A DNA stretch of 64,000 nucleotides from positions 17,541,542 to 17,605,541 of the forward strand of contig NC_057924.1 of assembly GCF_018873765.1 (NCBI RefSeq), read 5' to 3'. The notes under the pieces are model-generated. The model was not told the origin of the DNA. It searched no databases and saw nothing but the letters and a program-made list of their open reading frames with translations. A program made the position numbers and the translations under genes. Numbering within the stretch: the first letter of the stretch is position 1; each line of letters opens with the position of its first letter. This document shows positions 34,916 to 45,756 of the stretch, in pieces. The stretch is from Telopea speciosissima. Lineage: Eukaryota > Streptophyta > Magnoliopsida > Proteales > Proteaceae.

Positions 34916-36599
34916 CTAAATAGGTCCACATGTCCATTGTATAAAGCTTGATCCTAGACCTAAAGGTGTCAAATTAGAACCGAAACATCGAAACCAACCG
35001 CCTAAAATCAAAATCGAAATCGAAACAAATCTATTTGATTCAATTTCAAAATGAAGAATCTTTTTCAATTTATTCAGTTCTATAATTGAAACTGTTGAAC
35101 CAAATCGAATTACCCATTTTCAAATTGAATAAGGAACTGAAAAAATCAAAATTTTTATTATAATGTTTTACTTAATATGTATAAATACAATTTTCTTTTT
35201 AATGGTTGAAAAAAGTTTGTGGATTATGGCCCTAACAAATAAAGGGGGTTTAGTTGTTGAAGACGTAAAAAGTTGGGCCAAACACCTAAAATATGGTCCA
35301 AGTACCTGAAACATAGCTCAAACTAAATACAAATTGGGTCAAAACCAAATAAGGAATCAAATAAAAAGCGAATTGAGACAGAATCGATTCTAATTCGGAA
35401 AATAAACTCTTATTTGGCTTCATTTCGATTTCAAATTTCACATCCCGGTTGCACCAGACACACCGCCCTATGCCTTGACACAGGGGCATGCAAAATGTCT
35501 ACCACACCCCTAGTCATTTCCAGGGTTTCAAGGGATGTTGCGATCATTTCGTGTGCCCCTATATGTTAGGGTGCAAGGGTGGCATGCGCTGTGTGACCTT
35601 TCTGTTTTCCTATTGTGTTTTACCCAACTGATTGACACCCTTACCCGGACCTAACCTTCTTTACCAAATCCGGAACTACCCTAACCCACACACTCTCCCA
35701 AACAACCACCTTAAAAATGGATAGAGACCCTAACCCACACGAAAAAGTAAACCCATTCTCCTTCAATATCTTCAGTTGCTTGGCTTCCTTGAGAAGCCAA
35801 AGCCAAAGCCAATCTCATCTCATATATTTGTCTGCACGACCCTAATTTAATATAATAATAATATGTATAATCCATAGCCCCTAAATTAATGTCGGTCGTC
35901 GATTCCCATACCAAATCTTTTTCAATTAATCCGACGGTGGATTCCTATCCGCAAAGCTTTGACTGTTGACTCCCATTAATACGAAATTGAATGCGTCTAG
36001 ATCTAATCTTCTTGTTTTATTCTTATACACGAATGTAGGGATAGGTAGAGAAGGTGGGAAGGTTTCTTGTAGAAGAGGAGAAGTCTACGTGAAGAAATAA
36101 AAATAGGAATTATTTGGTACAGTTCTTGTACAAAAGATTTCTATTTACTTTTTATTTTTTATTTTTTAGATTTGTATAAGTATGTATAGCTTTAAAGACA
36201 CTCTAGGGTGACATCGGACCTGAAAATCTCTCAGCTGAAACGTCTCTAAATCTGACGAATCAGGTTGCCCCATCTCCACTCAACACTTTTTTTTTTTTTC
36301 TCAATGATTTTAAACCTTTGGATTTTTTTTATTTTTAATTTTATCTTTAATGCCGGTTTGTTTTTTTTACAGACCGGATCAGAACCAGTTAAAAAGGAAC
36401 CAAAATTCTCCAAAAATGTATCAGCATCACCAAGACTTCAGTTCCAAGCAACCCTTTTTTTTTATATTTCTAGAAAACTCAGACTCTTTCTTCTTCGTCT
36501 CTCTTTCAATCTCAGAAGGTTTGATTTGGAAAAAAGAAATCATCGACAGGGGAAAAAAGTTGCAGAAAGAATTCAATTCCTTCCCTAACCTCTAATAAG
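34916..36599. other. Spacer upstream of the SND2-like gene
   Basis: AT-rich repeat at about 34961-35450 with CCGAAA / AAATCGAAAT words, starting GGTGTCAAATTAG and perhaps ending TTGACACCC at 35631. The stretch 35650-36600 should include the SND2-like promoter but no element can be named with confidence. Confidence 0.4.
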
Positions 36600-36809
36600 A
36601 ACTGGGTTCTGAGGAAACTTTCTTTAAGAGAGAGAGACAAGCTTGCTTTTCACCTTCTGTTTCTTTTTTGTTCTTCTCGACCTTTCTTTCTTTCTTTCTC
36701 TTTTGTCTTTCATTCACATGAGATATTGCTTATTTTGGAGAAGTGGAAGAGAGGGGAGAAGGGAGGTTTAGTGTGGGATGGGAATAAGAGGAAGAGGAAG
36801 AGGAAGGAT
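36600..36809 (+). promoter_or_regulatory. CT-rich leader of the SND2-like gene with two upstream ATGs
   Basis: The DNA before the SND2-like start is pyrimidine-rich (runs of TTTC and CT, 36650-36715), as in many plant 5' leaders. It holds a short upstream ORF at 36718-36771 (17 codons plus stop). A second ATG at 36778 opens a frame that is out of phase with the main ORF and overlaps it to about 37035 in genomic DNA. If transcription starts upstream of 36718, both could lower translation of the main ORF. The transcription start and TATA box are not clear by eye. Confidence 0.5.
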
Positions 36810-39800
36810 ATGGCATGGTGCAACAATGACTGTGGTGACGATGACAGAGTTGTTGTTGTTGAGCGGCGGAGCTCTTCGCCGTCGACCACCACCACCACCG
36901 CCGCCGCCGCTCTCATCTCTCATGAGAAACACGTTCAAACCCACTTCATCATCTGCCCTTCGTGTGGACATCGGATTTCATCTCATGAACAGGTCTCTCT
37001 TCCTTCCATTATTATTATTAGGATTCTCTTATTAACAAAATAATTATTGGTTTTGGTTTTATTTAATAATTTAATTTTTATTGGAATTTAGGCGGGAATT
37101 CATGAGTTGCCGGGTTTACCGGCCGGAGTGAAGTTTGATCCGACGGATCAGGAGCTGTTAGAACATTTGGAGGGGAAGGTGAGATCTGATATTGAAAAAC
37201 GTCACCCACGTATTGATGAATTCATCCCTACCCTTGATGGGGAGAATGGAATCTGTTACACTCATCCAGAGAAGTTACCAGGTGAAATTCTTTTATGAAC
37301 ACGATTACATCTAATTATATTAATTAGTATATTAACCTTTATTATCTCTTAAATCTTTGATTTGTGTGGAATATAATTGAAGTGGTTAAACCATAACCAC
37401 CTAATTCTTTATAATACCGGTGGATCACAAATCGAATTCACTTAACTATGTAGCTAAATGTCTCTTCATTTCACAAAATATTTGGTGACCTACGAACTAT
37501 GCAAATCAAATCAAATCAAACTTTGAATTTTGTAACTGTGTTATAAGCATTTTTTTTCTTTCTTTAAGATGATAAAATACTATTATGATTCATAAATGGA
37601 AAATGTATATTATCCTTATGTCCTCAATATCATTTCCTAGAAGGTTTCTTATACTGATTAACAATAGTGTTTTAACAAAATGTATATTAACCTGGTATCC
37701 TCACAAACACATAAAAAGAAGGGCAAGAGTTGGGAGGGGGGGGGAGTTGAGGAGCATGTGCAGGGGCCAATGGGAACATGCGCGGTGGCATTAACAAAGC
37801 GGTAATTTCATGGGGGCGGATCGGTCATTTTGCACCCACATGTGTGGGTGCAGGAGGTACACTCCCCCACAGAGAATATTTCTCCAAAGAAGAGTATACA
37901 ACTTTTCTTGTACTCTTGCATGTTGGGGGTTTGATGTCTTGTATTCTGTCACTTGTATAAGTGGCTGATTCCAAGGGCCTTTAAAAAGGTTGTAAGGTTG
38001 TAGGGCCGAAAGCCCCAATGGAGGCCCAGAGGAATTGACCCACCTTGCACGTTAATTTACATTATTTACAGGGCTTCAACAGACTAGCGGGTAGAGAAAA
38101 TTTATAGGGCTATCTGGGTATTTAAGTAAAATCCTTATGTAGGATTTTTCTATAAATTTATAGGGATGGTTTTTTCTCTGTAATCAATCTAAGAGATAGA
38201 ACAGATGAAACCCTATTCTCCAATGTTAGCGAAGCAGATCTCACCTCACTGTGGATGACGTAGGCAATCTTGTTGTACCACATAAATCCTTGTGTTTGAT
38301 TGTATGATTGATTATTTATGATTTCTATTCTTTTTTGCATCGTTTCAGGTGCACATTTTTTCTACATTTCATTTATATAACATATTATAGGTTTATTCTA
38401 TCTAGTACAATGATTTCTTAGGCTATCTGAAATTTATGGAATGTAAAATGGATATTTTACATTCTCATTCTGTGTGATCCATGGGAAAACACTAATAGAA
38501 TGAAATCTGCTTATAAAACAACATTTAGTATTTTGAAAGTGTACCATCTATTTTTTAATTTATTTTTTCTGTTATTCTTATTTTTTGTGTGTCACGAATG
38601 TCGAATTTGTGACAAGTTATTACCTCATGTAAATTATGGGCTAGATTTGACTAATTAATCTGTTGCTACGAATTCAATAGTTTCTCTCTGTCTCTCAAAA
38701 AAAAAAAAAAAAAAAAAAAAGAGGAGGCTCCTAGGTCTTGCAAAAGGACATTATGTTTTTCTTCTTCTTTTTTTCTTTTTGTGAATAAATAATGGGCAAG
38801 AGATCGCTCTTTGGTCCCGTAGTCCCTGCACCAGTGTGGGGACTAATGAAAATGTGCACAAGGACATCATTATGGATGGGATTTTTTATATCATAGGTGC
38901 GGGGTGGGGGGCGATAATTTTGCATGCTCTTGTGTTTTTGGACCATGGACCACGCGATGAGGCAGCGTTCTTTTTCCCATAAATATATTAAATAAAAATT
39001 AGAATGCTAAACACCCAATAGTATCACAAACTGAGCTCCCTTAGAAGTCAGAAAGAACCCAAGCCAAATCTTTATTAAAGATCCTAACATGTTAGGTTAA
39101 AGCCAACATTCTCAGATCCCCTTAAAAAATTGGCAAGAAAGAAAAGATGATTGACAGCTTCATGAGCATTTCAACACAAACAAAAATTAGGAATAGAAGT
39201 AGATCTCTATTAAAGGAAGCTTTGGTACAGATTCCCATTATGTTTCGGCCTCATTTTCCATTTTGTAGTTTTTTTCCCGTTAGCCCTTGCACACAAGAAC
39301 TGTTTGTTTGCATCATAGATAACCAAATCAAAAGGTCCCTCTCCTCTTGTTTAGACTCCTGCCAGTAATTACAGGGAAAAAGAAAATTGGTCGTGAAGTA
39401 CCTTTGTCAAAACACAAGAGCATGCAAAATTATCACCTAACCCCTATGAAATAAAAAATCTCATTTATGCCGATGCCGCTATGCACACTCCCATTAGCCA
39501 TGTGCTGGAGCAGGGGCCACATAACTAGGCAGCAAGATCTTGCCCCTTTAAGATTGTAGAATGAACATCTTAATTGATGCTAAACGACAACCGCTAGCTT
39601 GATTGGTCGGTGGCATTCCAGTTGAGTGCATCGCCCCGCCCCAGGAGGTCAAGGGATTGACTTCTCCTGGTTGCATATTTGGGCAAAAATGGCTCCCCTC
39701 TTAATATTTTGTAGATTTTCCCTCTTCCACGATAGTGGTAGATTCTCCTGTAGTTGGTCTCATTATTGGGCAGATAGGTAGGATAGGGAACCCCCCCCCC

Positions 39801-41061
39801 AAAAAAAAAAAAATGTATACAGTTTACTTTTCTTGGCTAGATTTTTCATATCTCCTTTTAAGGGAGAATCCTGCTGTACCTCAAAAAAGCTTTTTTTTTT
39901 TTTTTTTAATAATAAATTTATTGAGGATTAAAAAGGAGGCAAACATGCCTAAAGGTAGACTAAAGGCAAAGAAAGCTAAAGCTAAAACAGAGGACCCAGT
40001 CCTAAAACGTAATGGTGAGGGCAACAAGCCACTCGCTCACTCGGGAGAAATAATAAAATAAGGCTACGGGGAATCTGTGAGGCGCACCGAGGGTGTCCTT
40101 ATCCTATTCGATTGTCGAGGGATCTCAGCATATAGACCAGGCTGATCAAGAGCCACACGGGCCAACAAAGCCTCCTCCTTTGGTGAAAAGGGAGATGAAA
40201 TTTTTTGCAACCCCACTTCTAACTCATTTTCAACCTGATGTATTTCTACCGCCGCATCCACCGCCTTAATACCAAGATTTGCATTCTTTTGACGTCGAAT
40301 TCTGCCAATAACTGGAGTTGCCATATGGGAACCACACGACTACCTCAAAAAAGCTAACTAATAACCATCTTGCCCACACATACCCCCCCTCCAACCCCAG
40401 AAATATAATAATATGATAGGTTTTCATTCCATCTTAGTTTTGATCTTGCTCACTTTGTATGTTGTTAACTGTAATTGCTGAATTGTCACATATAAAATGG
40501 TAAGATATGATTCATTAATTTATGTCTCATTGTGGTCATTCAGGGGTAAGCAAGGATGGTCTAATTCGCCATTTCTTCCATCGACCTTCAAAAGCATACA
40601 CAACAGGGACTCGGAAGAGGAGGAAGGTGCACACAGATGCTGATGGTGGAGAAACTAGATGGCACAAAACAGGCAAGACTAGACCAGTTTTTGAAGGGGG
40701 AAGAGTGTTGGGGTACAAGAAAATACTAGTACTCTATACTAACTATGGGAAGCAAAGAAAGCCTGAGAAAACAAGCTGGGTAATGCACCAATACCACCTT
40801 GGGAATAGTGAGGAAGAGAAAGATGGAGAATTAGTGGTGTCTAAGGTATTCTATCAAACACAACCTAGGCAATGTGCTTCAGTTGTTAAAGACTCACTTC
40901 CCATTGACAGCTCTAATAATTTAAGGGACCCATCAACCTTAGTTGATTTCTATAATCCTTCACTAATCTCTTATGATCAAGCAACCCATGCTAGAACAAG
41001 CCCTTCTCAGCTGATACCAAATTTCATGGTCCATGCTGATGGGTCTTCATTTCTTCATTGA
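36810..41061 (+). CDS. SND2: NAC transcription factor of the SND2/NAC073 (SND3) subgroup, 3 exons
   Basis: Exons are 36810-36992, 37092-37281 and 40544-41061. All introns are GT-AG, the phases join cleanly, and the product is 296 aa. Residues 49-54 are CPSCGH inside a cysteine-containing N-terminal extension typical of this subgroup. NAC subdomain A ([16 protein letters not shown], about 67-82) opens exon 2. Subdomain B contains [15 protein letters not shown]. Subdomain C ([19 protein letters not shown], 134-152, then [13 protein letters not shown]) and the D/E block ([22 protein letters not shown]) lie in exon 3. Family knowledge: SND2-type NACs are nuclear activators of secondary-wall genes in fibres and xylem, downstream of NST/SND1. 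The length matches family members of about 300 aa. The start was chosen at MAWCN, which matches the conserved N-terminus; an upstream ATG at 36778 is out of frame. SND2 and SND3 are hard to separate here, so the paralogue assignment is less certain than the subgroup. The gene looks intact. Confidence 0.93.
37282..40543 (+). other. Long intron 2 of the SND2-like gene, repeat-loaded
   Basis: This intron of 3262 bp starts GTGAAATTC and ends TCATTCAG. It holds GC-rich foldback-like repeats around 37700-37890, two related repeats in opposite orientation near 38790-38940 and 39406-39550, an A tract of about 24 bp at 38697-38720, and a retroposon at 39892-40340. No coding exon of the host gene is visible inside it. 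Intron 1 is only 99 bp, so the expansion seems to be due largely to insertions. Confidence 0.8.
39892..40340 (-). mobile_element. Short retroposon (5'-truncated LINE or similar) in SND2 intron 2
   Basis: A T tract on the + strand (39891-39907) marks a poly(A) tail of a minus-strand retroposon. The segment is flanked by a perfect 15-bp direct repeat, TACCTCAAAAAAGCT, at 39877-39891 and 40341-40355, the expected target-site duplication of target-primed reverse transcription. It contains an 86-codon minus-strand frame (40064-40324) that I do not recognise. No RT motif is present, so it could be the 3' end of a LINE, a SINE-like element or a retroposed transcript. Confidence 0.75.
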
Positions 41062-41460
41062 AGGATCTTTCTCTTTCTCTCTCTCAATTCTAACCATCAA
41101 CTAAAAAAGGGAAACAAATGAAGTCATGGGCTTGTTCTTTGTTGTGTAGTAATGAAAATAAATTATTTTTATTGATATTTTCTAGAGGAGCTAAAAAAGA
41201 GGGAAGGAATAAACCAAGCTGGATTCTTTAGGAGTTTGTAAGGGTTAAAAGGGGAAAAGCAAATTGAAGATTCTGTTGTAACAATTTTTTTTTTCTTTTT
41301 TGTTGGGGGTTTTAGTTGTAGTAGGTCTTCTATAAGGACTAGTGAATTTAATTACTTCAGATGATACATGGGTCTGTGGCCCTTCTTTGTATGGAAAATA
41401 AATGATTATTGTATAACTGTACAAAAATGAATGTTACTATCAGTATATATGTACTTTCTT
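41062..41460 (+). other. 3' UTR and downstream of the SND2-like gene
   Basis: The DNA after the stop codon is non-coding and T-rich, with AATAAA-type signals near 41157 and 41397. The transcript end probably lies in this stretch. I see no other gene. Confidence 0.5.
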
Positions 41461-42050
41461 CTTTGGAAATTCTATTTATGGAATAAATTTAGTTCTCTCT
41501 CTTGCATGCACAAATGTTTGGAGCCCTTTGAGCTGCTGAGGCAGGGTACCCTAGTTTCTTTGTGTCTATTTTTCTATTATCTCAAATGATTCCGGTGCCT
41601 TCCAATGCATGATACTGTTTTGGTGCATCTTCCGTTGATTTTACCTTTTTCAGGATCTACTGCCTTTGTTTTCCTCTTTTCTTTCCTTCCGTTTTAGGGG
41701 TTTGATGTATCCTTGAGTTTCTTTGAATATATTCTTTTCATTCATAATAAACAACAACAACAATAATAATAATAACCTTGAAGGGTAGTGTTAAGTTCAC
41801 ACCGATCAATTCATAAAGGTTGGGAAAAATTATTTTCACATTCATGTCATACTTACCATACGTCTTTTTACATACATTTTCTCTCTATTTTTAAATACAG
41901 GTTCTCGTATATACAAACCGTGTGACATCTTCTCCCGTGCTCCCATGATTTGGTATGAGATATTTCATTCCTATGCTAACAGTGTTAATGTATCTATATA
42001 CTACCCAAAGGTTATATAAGAAATCTTCTGAAGCAAGTAAAAATGATATA
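41461..42050. other. Intergenic spacer, no gene seen
   Basis: AT-rich DNA with a small (AAC)/(AAT) run at 41746-41775. No coding signal. Confidence 0.45.
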
Positions 42051-42259
42051 GGGAAGAGTTTTCTGTGGGGGGAGTCCGGCCCTTCCCCGCGCATCGTGCC
42101 AATGGGAGAACAAGTAGAAGTATCAACATGTCAGTCATTTCCGTCTTTGATGGGGTCGAGGTAATGATTTTGCCCCATCTCTGTGTCTGGATGCAAGAAC
42201 CACATTCCCCCCATAAAAACCACGCAAAAGACCAGGCTCCCTCATAGAAACCATTTTCC
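42051..42259. repeat. GC-rich foldback-like repeat
   Basis: Left end GGGAAGAGTTTTCTGTGGGG and the complement of the right end (GGAAAATGGTTTCTATGAGG) are related. The right end AGAAACCATTTTCC recurs near 4735. Flanks AATGATATA / AAAAATATA are only loosely similar, so a target duplication is not established. Confidence 0.45.
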
Positions 42260-42584
42260 TAAAAAATATACGTTTTCTTCTGATGTTCAAGAAGATTCTA
42301 ATTTTTTCCACAAAGTAGAATTAGTAATTTTCTTTAAAAGAATGCTTGGTTCATAATTATCCAACAAGCTTCCCCAAATCCAGTTTCTCTAATGCCTGTA
42401 CCTGTGCAAGCGTCTGTGTTGGAGATACGCCGACCTTAGAGTAATATAGTCACTGTCACTGAGGAAATTGTACTGTTCAGCACGCAACAGTTCCGGTGGG
42501 AACAAGGAACCTTTTCTATTATAATGGCAAAATTACCAAGAGACGACACTCCTCTATACCAATAATCAATAAGTGTCTCTATTT

Positions 42585-42804
42585 TTTTTTTCTTTTGGTA
42601 GAAAATTAGGATCCGACTCCTCTATTTCCGTCTACTCGGTATTGTCGTGCGTTTCAACGCACAAGCACGGTGGAAAGTACTGCCTTACCCTCTTTTGGGC
42701 AAGGCGCTCAGGCATGGATAAGGTGGTACATTCCGTCTTGCTTGTGTGTGAGGCGTACACGATAGTAAGGGCAAGCAGAAGTAGAGGAGTCAAATTGAGA
42801 AAAT
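42585..42804 (-). mobile_element. Foldback repeat with T tract and 15-bp flanking duplication
   Basis: A perfect 15-bp direct repeat TAAGTGTCTCTATTT flanks the segment (42570-42584 and 42805-42819). The + strand starts with a T run, as for a minus-strand retroposon tail. However the interior also folds: GACTCCTCTATTTCCG at the left pairs with the complement of GTAGAGGAGTC at the right over arms of about 75 bp. It may be a SINE-like or snapback retroposon, or a MITE with an unusual duplication. Confidence 0.65.
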
Positions 42805-43462
42805 TAAGTGTCTCTATTTAGACACCCAGTTCTCATCAAGAGGATGGTTAACAGAACATTTTAAACCCAATGAACTACTTTAAGAAGCAACATTATGTAA
42901 TGACACTTCTACCCTAACTGTCTATAAAGGAGATGGTTTTTTGATGAACCTATGATTTGAGAGTATTTTTTTTAGGGTAAATTACATGTCACCCCCTGAT
43001 TTTTGAAAATACTCAAATCACCCCCTGTATTAGACCCCAATATGACAAATTAGTCTCTACCATTAGTTTTATGCTGTTAAGTGATGATGTCATCCAGTTA
43101 AATAAATTTAAATTCCTAAACTACCCTTGATATCCAAACATAGATTTTGAAGGATAGTATTGTAAATTTAATTCTAATGTTTTAGTATAAGGGTAAAATA
43201 GTCCATTCACACCAATAACTAACAACAGACTAACGCTATTATTGTAGAGGGGGATGAATGAGTATTTTCAAAAACCAGGAGGTGATTTAAGTTTTGTTTG
43301 AAAATCAGGGGTAACATGTAATTTACCCTTTTTTTTTTATTAAAAGTTGATTCAAATATTCAATGTGATAGCTTTCACGATCCAAATGAATGGCATCAGA
43401 GATTATGGAGGGGAAAATTAATATATAAGGACAGAAATATATATGTGAATACTGAAATTTGC

Positions 43463-43605
43463 TTTTTTTTTGGGATCAAAAGAAAAGAAATTTCTATTAA
43501 GAGAATATATATAAGTGGGACTCTATAAAAAGGAGTCCAAGTACAACAGAACACAAAAAAGAACATGAAAACAATACATACATAAGATCTAAGTCAAACA
43601 GAGCA
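43463..43605 (-). repeat. Possible LINE 3' tail
   Basis: T9 on the + strand followed by GGGATCAAAAGAAAAGAAAT and TTCTATTAAG resembles the reversed 3' end of plant LINEs. No ORF2 sequence remains and no duplication could be assigned. Confidence 0.35.
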
Positions 43606-43625
43606 GGGCCAGGCGGTTTACTGCT

Positions 43626-43794
43626 GGATTGAGCTCATTTCCAGGGAGCCCAGCACACCCAGGGAGCATCCAGCCGTTGAGCTATACTGCACACATCCCT
43701 AGGTGTGCGTCGAGATGTGTGCGACACAGCCCAATCCTTGGATGTTCCCTCGACGTGCTCTGGGCGCTGAGCTCCCTGGAAAGGAGCCGGATCT
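43626..43794. mobile_element. Mutator-type MITE, GC-rich
   Basis: The 169-bp element has inverted ends: GGATTGAGCTCATTTCCAGG at the left against the complement of CCTGGAAAGGAGCCGGATCT at the right. The inner arms share CAGGGAGC. A perfect 9-bp direct repeat TTTACTGCT flanks it (43617-43625 and 43795-43803). Confidence 0.8.
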
Positions 43795-43992
43795 TTTACT
43801 GCTAGGGCGCGGGGGGAAAAGATAGACCAGCCGTTGAATAAAATGAGGTGACAATATTATAAGGTTAAAAAAACAATTTGACATTAAAATACAATATGAG
43901 AATTTCGAAAGCCAAAATAGACATTATAATTAAGAAACTTTCGGTGTAACCTCCTTGTGTCTTCTCTCCCTCTTGCTATCGATCATGCTTCT

Positions 43993-44083
43993 GAATTTTT
44001 ATCCTCTTAAGTGCAGTGCACTGCTCAATGCACATTTAAAGTGCATCTGACCGTGGCCATTGCACTTGAGAGGATAAAAATTA
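43993..44083. repeat. 90-bp foldback repeat and adjacent related inverted arm
   Basis: GAATTTTTATCCTCTTAAGT at the left is the complement of ACTTGAGAGGATAAAAATT at the right. Immediately right (44107-44140) TCAGATGCACTTTACACGTG is a second inverted copy of the core. This suggests a MITE, perhaps duplicated or longer than 90 bp. Confidence 0.55.
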
Positions 44084-44366
44084 AAGAACATGTTCTTGGG
44101 CACCATCAGATGCACTTTACACGTGCAATGGCCGTGTGCAGTGCCCACCACATTACATATTGTTCGGCATGCACCCTCTCAATAATCTTAGACTTTTCAT
44201 TTTTTTTTTTTGCTGCCTTGACCAAATCCATATAGACAGAAGCTTAACATGTGAGGTGAGAACCTTAGGATCCAATCCCTTTATCAAATTTTAGACGGGT
44301 CCAACTTTTTTTTTTTTTAATGAGAAGAAAGATTAATTATTAACATGAACAGTACGAGAAACTAGC

Positions 44367-44802
44367 TGTTATATGCATGGTAGTTATACGTAGGTTGTTT
44401 ATTCATGTGGGTATGGTATAGTTATTATCATATGGTAGTAGGGAGTGTAGGGTATTTAGTAATTTCCATGAGTGGTTGTTATCACATGCACGTAGCAGCA
44501 ATATCTTTGTAGGTAGGAGTATATTGTGAGTGGAGATAGTTATGGGAATGAGGGAAGTTAGTAGGTAGTGGGGTGGGGAAGTTGTGAGAAGTGGAGTAAC
44601 CGTATGTGGTGGTGTATTAGTCTATTTATTATTTGAAATTGAATGAAGAAGCACCTGATTATCTACCCACAAACATCTCTAATGAGATTGAGGCAAGGCT
44701 TCCTCAATAGAGCCTATAGTACCCGTTAAATTCTCATTTTCTCTTCTTCAATCTTAGTTCTCTTCTTCATCAAGATAGGTAACCAGCGTGACGTGCGTAC
44801 CA
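44367..44802 (+). repeat. 5' LTR of element D
   Basis: 436 bp, TGTTATATGC...CGTACCA. Confidence 0.92.
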
Positions 44803-44823
44803 GCTTGGTATCAAAGCCGGAAT

Positions 44824-45738
44824 ATGGATGGGCGGGTGGAGAAGCTGGAAGAGGAGGTAAGCACTCTTCATGAAGGGCAACAAAAATTCTTAATCGTTGG
44901 AAGAACTTTTCGAAAGGTTCCGCTTTTCAAGCTCCTTCTTTAAACGCTGTAGGAGAGAGCTCAAGAGCTCCTATCCCTCCTTCTAATGACCGACCACCTC
45001 AACAAACGATTCCACTCTCAACCAACACACACCAATCATTTATGCCTAAGTTGGTCAAATTGGATTTCCTCGATACAACGGGAATGAAGACACGACCAGT
45101 TGGACGTGTAGGGCGAAACGCTTCTTTGAATTTCATCGGACATCGAAGAAGAAAAAGTGTCATTGGCATCCTTTCATTTGGAAGGGGACGCACAACTATG
45201 GTACCAAATCTTCAAGCGGATGAAGGGATGATATGTTGGCAAGAATTTTGTGACGGTTTTCACTGCAGATTTGGTCCAACCCCATTCCAGGACTTCTTTG
45301 GAGAATTGGCGAAATTACAACAGGTTGGTTCGTTCGCGATTACCAATCTAAGTTTGAGAAGCTGTTGTCCAAGGTCGGACGACTCCCTCCAAGCCGGCAA
45401 GTCAGCCTCTTCATGAGTGGGTTGAAGGAACATATTAGAGCAGATGTATTGGCGGTACACCAACTACCCTATCTGCAGCTATTGGATTGGCTCGATTATA
45501 CGAGGCCCGTGACCGATCACTTGAGAGAAAGAGCATTCCACGACATCGAACCTCTTCCCGTTGTCGACTCACGTCAACCGAGATACAAGAAAGACGGGCT
45601 AAGGGACTTTGTTGTAATTGTAATGAACGGTTCGTGCCTGGACATCGATGCAAGAAATTATTCTTGATTGAAGGCTGTTACGAAGAGGACGCCACGTGGA
45701 AAGACACCGAAGAACTCGGTCTTGAGGACAAGACCTGA
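44824..45738 (+). pseudogene. Gag of element D (frameshifted)
   Basis: Starts MDGRVEKLEEEVSTLHEGQ at 44824, then continues across several frames: MPKLVKLDF (45042), QEFCDGFHCRFGPTPFQDFF (45240-45300), SKVGRLPPSRQVSLFMSGLK (45365-45430) and a zinc knuckle CCNCNERFVPGHRCKK (45607-45655). This is the gag of gypsy/chromovirus type. Small indels shift the frame at least four times despite near-identical LTRs, suggesting a template already defective and moved in trans. Confidence 0.8.
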
Positions 45739-45756
45739 AATTAAGAGGGAGGGAAT

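Noticed and set aside
36778..37035. 85-codon frame overlapping SND2 exon 1
   Set aside because: It is out of frame with the conserved NAC exon chain and translates to Arg/Pro/Leu repeats. Kept only as an upstream ORF, not a gene.
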